Positions 17,858-26,394 of a DNA stretch of 54,662 bases are shown one piece after another; position 1 is the first letter of the stretch, and each line of letters begins with the position of its first letter. Source of the stretch: Woeseiaceae bacterium (GTDB taxonomy: Bacteria; Pseudomonadota; Gammaproteobacteria; Steroidobacterales; Woeseiaceae). Below the pieces are notes generated by a model. It worked only from the letters and a program-made list of their open reading frames with translations, did no database searches and had not been told where the DNA came from. The position numbers and the translations under genes are program-made. Where the stretch lies: the NCBI GenBank assembly GCA_028289545.1, contig JANQPG010000080.1, positions 1-54,662 on the forward strand, given 5' to 3'.

Positions 17858-18705
17858 AAATACAGGAACACCGAGAAGAACGTCACGTCGCCGTAGAGAT
17901 CCGAATCGTCGTAGCCGAGCCCGAACTCGATGTCGCTCCGCTCGCTTAAGGGCGTCAAAAACCGTACGGTCGCCGACCGGGTGTGATTGCCGTCCACGGC
18001 GCCTTGGGAGCCCGACAAAACCAGCTCCCATCGCTGGGCGCCCCGATCAAGACCCAGGCCCACGCTCGCGCGGTGATCCACGAGGCTGTTGATGAGGCTC
18101 AGGCGCGATGCGTTCAGGAGGCGGGCAATACCGCGGTTCTGATCGAATCTCAGGTTGACGTTGTACTCGTAGCGCATACCCGTAATCGACAGGTCGGCCG
18201 ACGAGCCGAGGTCGACGCGCAACGACGCCCCCAGACCCTCCGCGTCAAAGCCGACCGTCCGCCCGGGCAGCACAACACCCGCGGGCACGTCGAACTCGAA
18301 ATCGCGATACTCGACGTCGCCGGACAGACTAAAACCGGGTTTGCGCCAGTAGAGACTGGCCCGCCCGTCGGTCGAATCGAGGACGTCGTTGTCACCCCAG
18401 TAGGCAGCGGCGAGGCGGACGCCAAGCGGATCGAAGTAATGATCGAGCGCTGCTTCTCCGAACCACGTATTGAGTGACGGCCGCCGCTCGATATCGACGT
18501 TCGTGTGCGCCAAGGTCAGCGACAACCAGGTCGGATCTGTCATCGCGCGGCCAGCGCTGATCGAAGCCGCGAGCGTACCGTCGGTGTCCGACTCAAGGCC
18601 GCCGGCGATCAGGTAGTCGCCCTGCTCCGCCAGTGCGGGCGGGGCCGTCAGCAGCGCCAGGAGCAATGCAAGGGGCAACGCGGACGGCACGGCAAACCGG
18701 AACAT
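17839..18705 (-). CDS. Predicted outer-membrane or periplasmic beta-barrel protein, unknown function
   Basis: A 288-residue protein with a signal peptide (LPLALLLALLTAPPALA, cleaved before EQGD) and a body of repeated beta-strands (for example WLSLTLAHTNVDIE, ASLYWRKPGFSLSGDVEYRDFEF, FFSVFLYFYGAGE). I recognise no named domain. The start is set at the ATG at 18703-18705, only 2 nt after the uppP stop codon, so it is the downstream partner of uppP. Its 3' end overlaps the end of cca by 19 bp in convergent orientation. Confidence 0.75.
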   Translation of the reverse strand: MFRFAVPSALPLALLLALLTAPPALAEQGDYLIAGGLESDTDGTLAASISAGRAMTDPTWLSLTLAHTNVDIERRPSLNTWFGEAALDHYFDPLGVRLAAAYWGDNDVLDSTDGRASLYWRKPGFSLSGDVEYRDFEFDVPAGVVLPGRTVGFDAEGLGASLRVDLGSSADLSITGMRYEYNVNLRFDQNRGIARLLNASRLSLINSLVDHRASVGLGLDRGAQRWELVLSGSQGAVDGNHTRSATVRFLTPLSERSDIEFGLGYDDSDLYGDVTFFSVFLYFYGAGE

Positions 18706-18707
18706 GT

Positions 18708-19505
18708 CTACACCAGCACGTACACAATGACGCCCGCCAGCAGCAGACGGTAGACGGCAAACGGCAGGAGCCCAATGCGGGTCACAAAACGCATGAAGAA
18801 CTCGATGCTCAGATAAGCCACGATGGCGGATACGGCGACACCAAGACCCAGCTGCCCCCAGGGCACCACGTCGTCGCTCGTCACGAGCGCAAAGGTTTCG
18901 TAGCCCGACGCAAGAAAGATGACCGGGACGGACAGGAGAAACGAGAACCGCGCCGCGTCCTGGCGAGCGAAACCGAGAAACCGGCCCGCCGTAATCGTCA
19001 CGCCGGATCTGGAGGTACCCGGTATGAGCGCCAACGCCTGCGCACAACCAATCAGGAATGCGTCCTTGATCGTAACGTCCGTGACGTTGCGCTCCGACTT
19101 GCCGTAGCGGTCTGCGACAACCATCAGCACGGCATAAAATGACAGCGTAAATACGATCACGTTAGGGCTGCGCAGGTTCTGCTCGATCCAGCCCGCCAGG
19201 GTCAGGCCGACGATGGCCGCCGGCACGGTGCCGAGGCCGATGCCGAGCGCCATACGCGCGCCCGGCGTGTCGAGATTGAAGCTCGCAAGCCTGAGCGTAC
19301 CAGCCAGCAGCGCCTGAATGTCATTGCGAAAGTACAGGCACACGGCCAACAGCGATCCGAAGTGCACGGCGACATCGAACGCCAGCCCCTGATCGCTCCA
19401 GCCGAAGAACGACGGCACGAGCACGAGGTGCCCCGAACTCGAGATCGGCAGGAACTCCGAGATGCCCTGCACGATCGCGAGCACAACTACCTGTATCCAG
19501 GTCAT
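18708..19505 (-). CDS. uppP: Undecaprenyl-diphosphatase (UppP/BacA)
   Basis: A 265-residue polytopic membrane enzyme that recycles the undecaprenyl carrier lipid for peptidoglycan synthesis. Both active-site motifs are visible: QGISEFLPISSSGHLVL near the N-terminus and PGTSRSGVTI near residue 170. About eight hydrophobic segments are present. Length matches the family. It is followed after 2 nt by a barrel-protein gene, and lies next to cca and close to the fol genes as in E. coli. Confidence 0.96.
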   Translation of the reverse strand: MTWIQVVVLAIVQGISEFLPISSSGHLVLVPSFFGWSDQGLAFDVAVHFGSLLAVCLYFRNDIQALLAGTLRLASFNLDTPGARMALGIGLGTVPAAIVGLTLAGWIEQNLRSPNVIVFTLSFYAVLMVVADRYGKSERNVTDVTIKDAFLIGCAQALALIPGTSRSGVTITAGRFLGFARQDAARFSFLLSVPVIFLASGYETFALVTSDDVVPWGQLGLGVAVSAIVAYLSIEFFMRFVTRIGLLPFAVYRLLLAGVIVYVLV

Positions 19506-19647
19506 GTATCAGTCCTTTGAACGAACCACCACAAATGCCCGCACGGGACTCGCGGGACGGCAAAAAGCATACGAGGCGGCGCCGCAAAACACCCTGACGC
19601 TGTCCTCACTTCGGCGAATGCATGGACGACGCGCACCCGACCCTCGG

Positions 19648-20829
19648 TTACAGGCGATGACTTCGATCACCCATCGCAAACGCCTCCGGCGGCGTTACGT
19701 CACCGGCGGCAAGCCCCAGGCATTTGAAGTGCTCGCCCATTTCGCCCGGCAGGGTAAGTAATTTGACCTCCCGCGACAACGCCGGCTGTTCACCTGTCTT
19801 TCTGACAATTGCCTCGAGTTCTTCGATGAGGCCGCCGCCGAGAAGGAACTGCGCCTGCGCGCTGTAGCCCGCGACCTCGAGTCCGGACTCGCGAGCGGCG
19901 TCAGCGGCCGCCGAGAAATCGACCCAGGTCGTCAGGTCCTGGATTCCCGGGAGAATCAGCGGGTCGTTGTGAGCATGATGACGAAAATGGCAGCGCAGCC
20001 AACCGTCCGCGCGCTCCGGCGCGTAGTACTCATTCCGCGGCAAGCCGTAGTCGAACAGAAGCGCCAGACCTTCGTCGAGCATTGCGCCTAGCTCAGCGAC
20101 CCAATGCCTCACGGCCGGGGACACCTCCGAACAATAACCGTCGGCGAGCGCGCTGCCGAGCGCGTCCTCCAGGCGCTCGACTTCGGCCGCAAGGGCCTGC
20201 GGAGCCGCACGCTCCGACCACACGAAGCGCTCGTCGTCGAGCGAAACCATACATTGACCTACGCCGTCACGACGCCGGACAAAACGCTCCGCGGGCAAGG
20301 CGTCGAGGACTTCGTTCGCAAGCACGACGCCGCGAAACCCCGCGGGCCGCTCGGCGACCCACTGCACGCGATCGGCGAGCTCCGGCAGGTTTGCCTCGAT
20401 GTATCTCTGCTGACGCTCGGCAAGCTCTGGCGACACTTCGAGTATCGAATAGCACGCCGGCACCGCCTCGAGTTCGGCCAGCTTGCCGAGCACCTGTACC
20501 GCCAGCGCTCCGCTTCCGGCCCCGAATTCGAACACCTCGGCGCCGCCGAGCGCCGCAATGACGGGCGCCACCTGACGCGCAACAACAGTCGCAAACAGCG
20601 GCGACACCTCGGGTGCAGTGACAAAGTCCCCGCCGGGCCCGAACTTGGTGTTGCCCGCGGAGTAGTAGCCCAGACCCGGAGCGTACAGCGCGTGCTGCAT
20701 AAACTCGGCAAAACTTACGCTCCCCCCGGCTGCTGCGATGCGCTCGACGATGTACTCGCGGCAACGGCGGCTGTGCAACGCGCTGTCGGCGTCAGGCTCC
20801 GGCAAGGTAAGTGCGTTGGACGCTTGCAT
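19648..20829 (-). CDS. SAM-dependent methyltransferase, MidA/NDUFAF7 (DUF185) family
   Basis: A 393-residue protein of the family whose mitochondrial member methylates an arginine in complex I; bacterial roles are poorly known. Motifs: GGSVSFAEFMQHALYAPGLGYY, FGPGGDFVTAPEVSP, the SAM-binding EVFEFGAGSGALA and VLANEVLDALP. The longer frame to 20928 would add a poorly conserved-looking leader and overlap the divergent gene's promoter, so the ATG at 20827-20829 is preferred, although no strong ribosome-binding site precedes it. Confidence 0.88.
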   Translation of the reverse strand: MQASNALTLPEPDADSALHSRRCREYIVERIAAAGGSVSFAEFMQHALYAPGLGYYSAGNTKFGPGGDFVTAPEVSPLFATVVARQVAPVIAALGGAEVFEFGAGSGALAVQVLGKLAELEAVPACYSILEVSPELAERQQRYIEANLPELADRVQWVAERPAGFRGVVLANEVLDALPAERFVRRRDGVGQCMVSLDDERFVWSERAAPQALAAEVERLEDALGSALADGYCSEVSPAVRHWVAELGAMLDEGLALLFDYGLPRNEYYAPERADGWLRCHFRHHAHNDPLILPGIQDLTTWVDFSAAADAARESGLEVAGYSAQAQFLLGGGLIEELEAIVRKTGEQPALSREVKLLTLPGEMGEHFKCLGLAAGDVTPPEAFAMGDRSHRL

Positions 20830-20931
20830 ACGTTCGGCAGGGTTCACAGAATGCGCCTTTATAGCGCGAGTCGACGGCCGCTGAGAAGCGTGTCGGCCGC
20901 AAGAATTATCAAACGATGGACCAGGCACGGT

Positions 20932-21708
20932 ATGACTAAAGACGGATCGACGGGCGACGCGACGCCACCTTCGCTAAACGGCAAGACGGCCCTCGTGACC
21001 GGCAGCGCCCGGCGTATAGGCGCCGAGATTGTAAGAACCCTGCATGCGGAGGGCGCAAAGGTGGCCATTCACTACCGGTCGTCCGCCGCGGACGCGGAAG
21101 CGCTCGCTCGCGAGCTCAACGCCGTACGCGAGAACTCCGCGGCGGCGTTTGCCGCCGATTTGCTCGACGTGGCCGCGTTGCCTCTACTGGCCAAAGCCGT
21201 GCTCGACTGGTCGGGCCGGCTCGATATCCTGATTAACAACGCGTCGACCTTTTATCCCACACCGCTCGGCACTATTGGCGAGGACCAGTGGGACGACCTG
21301 ATTGGCAGTAACCTCAAGGCACCGTTGTTCCTGTCGCAGGCCTGTCTGCCGGCGCTGAAGGAAGCGCGCGGGGTCATTATCAATCTCGTCGACATTCACG
21401 CACGAAACCCGCTCAAGGATCACCACGTCTACAGTCCCGCCAAGGCCGCTCTCGCGATGCTGACCCGCGCACTCGCGAAAGACCTGGGCCCCGAGGTTCG
21501 CGTGAACGGTGTATCGCCCGGCGCCATTCTCTGGCCGAGCGAAGGCATGACCGCTGAGGTCAAAGGCAAGATCCTGAAGCAGATTCCGCTCAGCCGCGCC
21601 GGGGGTCCTGCGGACATTGCCGGCTGCGTGCTCTACCTCGTGCGCGACGGAACCTACGTCAACGGCCAGATTATTGCAGTGGACGGCGGCCGCTCGGCGG
21701 GCTGGTGA
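20932..21708 (+). CDS. Pteridine reductase-type short-chain dehydrogenase (FolM/PTR1-like)
   Basis: A 258-residue SDR. The cofactor motif is TGSARRIG, with Arg-Arg in place of the usual glycine-rich turn, a mark of pteridine reductases that use NADPH. Further features are NNAST and the active-site region DIHARNPLKDHHVYSPAKAA, in which the usual SDR serine is replaced by Asp and Tyr/Lys are kept (YSPAK), again as in pteridine reductases. It probably reduces dihydropterins or dihydrofolate; the nearby folK and folB genes support this. The start is the ATG at 20932. Confidence 0.87.
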   Translation: MTKDGSTGDATPPSLNGKTALVTGSARRIGAEIVRTLHAEGAKVAIHYRSSAADAEALARELNAVRENSAAAFAADLLDVAALPLLAKAVLDWSGRLDILINNASTFYPTPLGTIGEDQWDDLIGSNLKAPLFLSQACLPALKEARGVIINLVDIHARNPLKDHHVYSPAKAALAMLTRALAKDLGPEVRVNGVSPGAILWPSEGMTAEVKGKILKQIPLSRAGGPADIAGCVLYLVRDGTYVNGQIIAVDGGRSAGW

Positions 21709-21729
21709 GCTTGCTTGCCGGCGCCGGAC

Positions 21730-23085
21730 TCAGTAGGCGTCGACGTATTCTCGCCAGGGAGGACCGCGCAAATCCGGCCGCGGCGCTTCGAAGTGACTGA
21801 CGGGCTTGCCGACCACGGCGGACTGCGCGGTGAAGGGACAACTCCCGTTCTCGAGAAATGACAGAGCGGTCAGCAGGTTGGGGTCGTTGGGCGCACCAAC
21901 ACCGATGTTCAAATCGTCAGCGACGGGGCAATCGACGGGCAGGCCGCCGAAGAAATCGCCGAAATCCAGCGAATTGACGGTCTGAAACGCGGTGGCCCGC
22001 AACAACTGCTCGCAAAACTCGAGACCAATCTGCCCAACGGGTTTGCCGAAGGTGTTATCACCAACGATCGTTACCGTTGCGTTAGCCACGAGCCCGTTCG
22101 CAACCAGTTCGCTTGCCGACGCCGTATTGCGCGTGGCAATGACGACGAGGTTATCCACATCCAGAGCGTTTGCAATGCTCTCGAACAGCTCTTCGGAGTT
22201 GTTGTCGGGACCGCGGTCGGCATTGAACAACGTCTTTGAGAACACGAGACCGCGGGCGCCGAAACCATCGATGTAGTCACCGAGCAGTTCGGCGACACTC
22301 ACCAGACCACCACCGTTGTAGCGCAGATCCAGGATGAGGCTGTTCACCGATTGCTGCTGGAACGCGGCAAACGCGGCGTCGAGTTCCGGGACGGCCGTCG
22401 AAATGAAGCTCGCGAATTCCAGGTAGCCGATCTTCTGCCCGCCGGCTCCGTCAATGACGCGCCACTGCGGCACCGGATCGATCGTGACGACGTCTTTGGT
22501 CACGATCCTGGTGATTTCATTGTTGTCCGCACGCAGCACCACGAACTCCAGCGTGTCGTTGTTGGCGAATACGGCACCCACACCTTCGGCGGCTTCGATC
22601 TGGTCGATGGTCCGGCCGTTCAGCGCGAGAACCCTCTGCCCGCGGCGCAAGCCCGCTCGATAGGCCGGGCTGTCGGTAAACACGCGGAAAAATCGGAGAT
22701 CATTGACATCGACGAAGCGGCTGCTGAAGCCAAATCCTTCGAACTGACCTTCGCCGAACAGATTCTGGTCCGCCTCCACGGTCGTGATGAAACTGAACGC
22801 ATCGACCGGCTGACCGCTGCCGTTGTCCGGACTGAAGCCCGTCAGGAAATCGAGCAGCGCCTCTGGCGTCGTGAACGAATCGAGATTGACGTTAGCCGGC
22901 AAGCGGTCGTTCCACAGGTACCAGAAGCGCATGTTGTCGAGCACAAACTGCTTCTGCCCGTTGATCGAACAGGCGCCGGTATCCGGCGTTGTTACTGCGG
23001 CGTCACCGCCACCACCACAGGCCGTAAGGCCCGCGACTGACAGAACCGCGGATACGACGATCGGGAGCTTTCTAACTGCATGCAT
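21730..23085 (-). CDS. S41 family (C-terminal processing type) peptidase, lipoprotein
   Basis: A 451-residue protein with a lipoprotein signal (VAGLTAC, Cys23, followed by GGGG). A PDZ domain lies around residues 130-200 (SPAYRAGLRRGQRVLALNG), then the S41 protease core: GYLEFASF, LRYNGGG, and the Ser-Lys dyad in NTASASELVANG and TFGKPVGQ. It probably cleaves C-termini of periplasmic or outer-membrane proteins. The ATG at 23085 is preceded by GGAGAGGA at good distance, better than the longer frame. It lies 163 bp downstream of folK on the same strand. Confidence 0.9.
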   Translation of the reverse strand: MHAVRKLPIVVSAVLSVAGLTACGGGGDAAVTTPDTGACSINGQKQFVLDNMRFWYLWNDRLPANVNLDSFTTPEALLDFLTGFSPDNGSGQPVDAFSFITTVEADQNLFGEGQFEGFGFSSRFVDVNDLRFFRVFTDSPAYRAGLRRGQRVLALNGRTIDQIEAAEGVGAVFANNDTLEFVVLRADNNEITRIVTKDVVTIDPVPQWRVIDGAGGQKIGYLEFASFISTAVPELDAAFAAFQQQSVNSLILDLRYNGGGLVSVAELLGDYIDGFGARGLVFSKTLFNADRGPDNNSEELFESIANALDVDNLVVIATRNTASASELVANGLVANATVTIVGDNTFGKPVGQIGLEFCEQLLRATAFQTVNSLDFGDFFGGLPVDCPVADDLNIGVGAPNDPNLLTALSFLENGSCPFTAQSAVVGKPVSHFEAPRPDLRGPPWREYVDAY

Positions 23086-23248
23086 TGATTGTCCTCTCCG
23101 GGCGTTGCCCAAGCCCTCAAAGAAAGATGATTCGATTCTAGCTGAGCAGGGCCGTCGATGCGCTGCCTCGCGGCACGGATCGGGAACATTTGTGGCGCAA
23201 CGCGCCGTAACAATTTGGCAATGCAATTTGACAATAAATTGGCAGGGT

Positions 23249-23755
23249 CTAAATCGCCTCGAGACCCACGTCGAGACGCACGGGCGTCAGCGGCTGCCCG
23301 CTGTCGTCGAAGTCCCGCCAGTGATCGGCAAAGCTGCGGCCGGTCACCGGGTGCCGCTCCTCGGGCGCCAGATCCGCCAGCGGTCTGAGCACAAACGCGT
23401 AGTCGAGTATGTCCGCGCGCGGCACGCGCAGCGGTCGCTCGGGCGAGATGAGGTCCCCGTACAACAGCAGGTCGATATCGAGCGACCGCGCAACCAACTT
23501 GTTGTCGGCGCGCCGTTCCCGCCCGGCAAGCTCGTGTATGGCCTCGATCTCGTCGATCAGCTCGAGCGCCGCGAGCGAGCAGTCGACCCATACCACGAGA
23601 TTCAGGAAATCCTCACCGTCGAAGCCGACCGCCGGAGCGCGGTACACGGGCGATACCTGAGGCTGGCCGAAACGCCTCTCGATTTCGCGCAACCCGAGTT
23701 CAATATTTTGCTCGGCGTCGATATTGCTGCCCAGACCCAAGTAAACCCGAGTCAT
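23249..23755 (-). CDS. folK: 2-amino-4-hydroxy-6-hydroxymethyldihydropteridine pyrophosphokinase
   Basis: A 168-residue enzyme that pyrophosphorylates 6-hydroxymethyl-dihydropterin in folate synthesis. Signatures: VYLGLGSNI at the N-terminus, VYRAPAVGFDGEDFLNLVV, and RSLDIDLLLYGD with the metal-binding DxD. Its ATG overlaps the folB stop codon (ATGA junction), so folB and folK are translationally coupled and provide consecutive steps of the pathway. Confidence 0.96.
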   Translation of the reverse strand: MTRVYLGLGSNIDAEQNIELGLREIERRFGQPQVSPVYRAPAVGFDGEDFLNLVVWVDCSLAALELIDEIEAIHELAGRERRADNKLVARSLDIDLLLYGDLISPERPLRVPRADILDYAFVLRPLADLAPEERHPVTGRSFADHWRDFDDSGQPLTPVRLDVGLEAI

Positions 23756-24108
23756 GCGCGCACGCCCCTTTCGATCAGGACGCCGACGTCTCGGGAGCCG
23801 CGAATAGCGCCGGGCTTGTTGACCCTGACGCGAACCCACGGCACGCCGAACTCGTTGCGGACAACTTCTGCGATTCGCTCGGCCAGCGTCTCCACCAGCT
23901 TGAATCCGGAGGTTTCGGCAAGCTCGACGATACGCTTCGCCACGGCCTTGTAGTTGAGGGTGTCCTCGACGGCATCGGACGCGGCGGCCTTGCGAATATC
24001 AGCATCCATGTCGATGTCGATGACGACCTTTTGCTTGATCCTTCTTTCCCATTCCCAGATGCCTATGACCGCGTCGACGGTCAGGCCGTGAAGATAAATA
24101 GTGTCCAT
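23752..24108 (-). CDS. folB: Dihydroneopterin aldolase
   Basis: A 118-residue enzyme converting dihydroneopterin to 6-hydroxymethyl-dihydropterin and glycolaldehyde. It starts MDTIYLHGLTVDAVIGIWEWER, has the conserved DTLNYKAVAKRI and TLAERIAE (catalytic Glu), and ends with VNKPGAIRGSRDVGV (catalytic Lys). Length is typical. It is coupled to folK and lies 99 bp downstream of tsaD on the same strand; the plsY gene that neighbours folB in E. coli is not here. Confidence 0.96.
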   Translation of the reverse strand: MDTIYLHGLTVDAVIGIWEWERRIKQKVVIDIDMDADIRKAAASDAVEDTLNYKAVAKRIVELAETSGFKLVETLAERIAEVVRNEFGVPWVRVRVNKPGAIRGSRDVGVLIERGVRA

Positions 24109-24207
24109 TACGTGAATCGATCCAGGTGGTACAAAAGCGCGGGCTGGCAGTCTAGCAGCGCACGCAGGGACGCACAGCGCGAAACGAAGCGTGCCGGAGG
24201 CAGCCCA

Positions 24208-25221
24208 TCAACCGCCCGCGGGCGGCTCGAGGGTATCGAGCGCCCAACGCGCTCGGGCCAGTACGGCGCCGGCCGGCCCGGCATCGGCATGGCGCAACGC
24301 CCCGGCTACGGCAATCATTGCGCCGTTATCGGTGCAGAACGCGAGCCGCGGATAATACACGGAGCCGTCGAAGCGACGCGCCATTTCGGCGCGCAGTAGC
24401 GCATTCGCGCCGACGCCGCCCGCCACAACCAATCGGGACAAGCCCTCGCTGTTTGCCGCCTTGAGCGACTTGCCGACCAGGGTATCGACTGCCGCGCGTT
24501 GAAACGAGGCCGCAATATCGGCGCGCTCGGCGTCGAGCGTGCCCTTGGTCTCCGCTTCCCGCACCTTGAGCATGACGGCTGTCTTGAGCCCGCTGAAGCT
24601 GAAGTCAAAGCCGGGTTTGTCGAGCATCGGCCGCGGCAGCGTGTGTGCGGTGTCGTCCCCCGCCTCGGCCAACGCCGCAAGCGCCGGCCCGCCCGGATAC
24701 GGTAAACCCAGGAGCTTGGCGGTCTTGTCGAAGGCTTCGCCCGCCGCGTCGTCGAGTGTGCTGCCCAGTACGCGGTATCGTCCGAGACCGCGGACCGCAA
24801 TCAGCAGCGTGTGCCCGCCCGATACAAGCAGCGCGAGAAACGGGTATTCGGGCGGATCTTCCTCAAGCATCGGCGCAAGCAGATGCCCTTCCATATGGTG
24901 CACGGGAACGACCGGGCAATCCCACACCGCGCCGAGACCCGCCGCCATGCCGCCACCCACCATCAGCGCGCCGATCAGACCGGGGCCGGCCGTGTGCGCA
25001 ATCAGATCCGGGCGCTCGATACCGGCATCGTCGAGCACTTCCTGAATCAACGGCAGTAGCCGCCGAACGTGGTCCCGGGAAGCAATTTCGGGCACGACGC
25101 CGCCGTAGCGGGCATGCAGATCGACCTGGCTGTGAAGGCGATGTGCTATGAGGCCGCGTTCGGCGCTGTAGACCGCCACGCCGGTTTCGTCGCAGCTCGT
25201 TTCGATGCCCAGAACGTTCAT
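24208..25221 (-). CDS. tsaD: tRNA N6-threonylcarbamoyladenosine transferase catalytic subunit TsaD
   Basis: A 337-residue enzyme that transfers threonylcarbamoyl to A37 of ANN-decoding tRNAs. Motifs: [16 protein letters not shown], the iron-binding HHMEGH, VSGGHT, and [10 protein letters not shown]. The start is the ATG at 25219-25221, which gives the family's normal N-terminus; the longer frame is not conserved. Its divergent neighbour is rpsU, as in many gammaproteobacteria. One of its substrates, tRNA-Ile(CAU), is encoded 5 kb away and carries an intron right beside A37. Confidence 0.97.
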   Translation of the reverse strand: MNVLGIETSCDETGVAVYSAERGLIAHRLHSQVDLHARYGGVVPEIASRDHVRRLLPLIQEVLDDAGIERPDLIAHTAGPGLIGALMVGGGMAAGLGAVWDCPVVPVHHMEGHLLAPMLEEDPPEYPFLALLVSGGHTLLIAVRGLGRYRVLGSTLDDAAGEAFDKTAKLLGLPYPGGPALAALAEAGDDTAHTLPRPMLDKPGFDFSFSGLKTAVMLKVREAETKGTLDAERADIAASFQRAAVDTLVGKSLKAANSEGLSRLVVAGGVGANALLRAEMARRFDGSVYYPRLAFCTDNGAMIAVAGALRHADAGPAGAVLARARWALDTLEPPAGG

Positions 25222-25313
25222 TGCGGCGCGATCATACCGATCGACGGCCGGGAACTCGATCCGGAGCCAACGCCCGGAGATCCGGCTGACTCGGGGAAAT
25301 GGTGTTTCAGGGC

Positions 25314-25343
25314 TTGGAATCCGCCGATCTTTGCGGGTAAAAT
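25314..25343 (+). promoter_or_regulatory. Sigma70 promoter of the rpsU-yqeY-dnaG-rpoD operon
   Basis: TTGGAA (25314-25319), an 18-bp spacer and TAAAAT (25338-25343) form a good sigma70 promoter pointing at rpsU. It predicts a start near 25350 and a leader of about 50 nt. Confidence 0.65.
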
Positions 25344-25354
25344 GTCGGGCTCCT

Positions 25355-25378
25355 CCCGGCTCCCAGGCCGGGTTTATT
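25355..25378 (+). terminator. Leader hairpin followed by a U-rich tract, possible attenuator
   Basis: CCCGGC (25355-25360) and GCCGGG (25367-25372) form a 6-bp stem with a 6-nt loop, followed by TTTATT. It lies just after the predicted transcription start and before the rpsU ribosome-binding site, so it could act as a weak attenuator for the whole operon. The short stem makes this uncertain. Confidence 0.4.
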
Positions 25379-25402
25379 GTGCCTATTGACCTGGAACAAG
25401 CA

Positions 25403-25618
25403 ATGCCCAGTGTTCGCGTAAAAGAGAACGAATATTTTGACTCCGCGCTGCGGCGCTTCAAGCGTGCCTGCGAAAAGGCCGGCGTGCTGACGGAGCTTCG
25501 CCGTCGCGAGTTCTACGAGAAGCCGACGCAGGAGCGCAAGCGCAAGAAAGCGGCCGCCGTAAAGCGCCATTTGAAGCGTGTGTCGCGCGAAGAAGCCAAG
25601 CGCAAACGGCTCTACTAG
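25403..25618 (+). CDS. rpsU: 30S ribosomal protein bS21
   Basis: A 71-residue, very basic ribosomal protein, the exact length of E. coli bS21. It starts [20 protein letters not shown] and has the conserved [16 protein letters not shown] segment. It opens the macromolecular synthesis operon that links translation (rpsU), replication (dnaG) and transcription (rpoD). A GGAAC segment upstream may be the ribosome-binding site. The GC-rich hairpins in the 170 bp before yqeY have no clean U-tract, so read-through into the operon is likely. Confidence 0.97.
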   Translation: MPSVRVKENEYFDSALRRFKRACEKAGVLTELRRREFYEKPTQERKRKKAAAVKRHLKRVSREEAKRKRLY

Positions 25619-25788
25619 CCTTCTCCGGGGCCGTCTCGGGGACCTTCCCCCGGGGCCGTGAACCCGGCATGCACGGCACTCTCGCCCCGCTCGCAGTCCC
25701 TTTTTCGTAACCAATTGTTTCTTAAGCCTTTCTCGACTTTTCCCGGCCTTCAGGCTGAGTACTGTAGGAAGGACGCCGCAGGCAAACG

Positions 25789-26235
25789 ATGTCCCTAAAA
25801 GACCAGCTCACCGCCGATATGAAGGCGGCCATGAAAGGCGGCGACAAGGACCGCCTCAAGGTCATCCGCCTGATACTCGCTGACATCAAGCGGGTCGAGG
25901 TCGACAGCCGCAAGTCGCTGTCCGAGCCCGAACTCATGGCCGTGCTGGAAAAAGCGGTGAAACAGCGCCGCGACTCGGTCAAGCAGTTCACTGACGGCGG
26001 GCGCGAGGACCTGGCGGCGAACGAACAAGCCGAAATCGAGGTCCTCGAGACCTACCTGCCCGAACCCTTGAGCGATGCGGAGCTCGCCGCCCTGCTCGAA
26101 GCCGCCATTGCCGAAACCGGCGCCGAATCCATTCGCGACATGGGTAAAGTCATGGGCGCGATCAAGAGCAAAGCCGCCGGGAGAGCGGACATGGGTGCCG
26201 TCGGCGCCCTGGTCAAGGCACGTCTGAGCCAGTAG
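25789..26235 (+). CDS. GatB/YqeY domain protein
   Basis: A 148-residue small helical protein of the YqeY family, related to the tail domain of GatB of the tRNA amidotransferase. The start SLKDQLTADMKAAMKGGDKDRL, the KQRRDSVKQF core and the terminal MGAVGALVKARL are typical. It sits between rpsU and dnaG, a common place for it in bacteria. It may bind tRNA, but its role is not established. AGGAAGGA upstream gives a fair ribosome-binding site. Confidence 0.92.
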   Translation: MSLKDQLTADMKAAMKGGDKDRLKVIRLILADIKRVEVDSRKSLSEPELMAVLEKAVKQRRDSVKQFTDGGREDLAANEQAEIEVLETYLPEPLSDAELAALLEAAIAETGAESIRDMGKVMGAIKSKAAGRADMGAVGALVKARLSQ

Positions 26236-26394
26236 CGCGGCCGCCGGTAGCCGGCGGTCAACTGGCGCTTTTCGCGCTGCTTGCTATTCTGGGCCACTGC
26301 GCTGCCGGTGCCACTTCCGGTCGCACGATGGCAACGACGAGTATTGTTGTCGAGAACCCAATCTGCGCGGAGCGTGCGTTAACAAACTGTAGTC

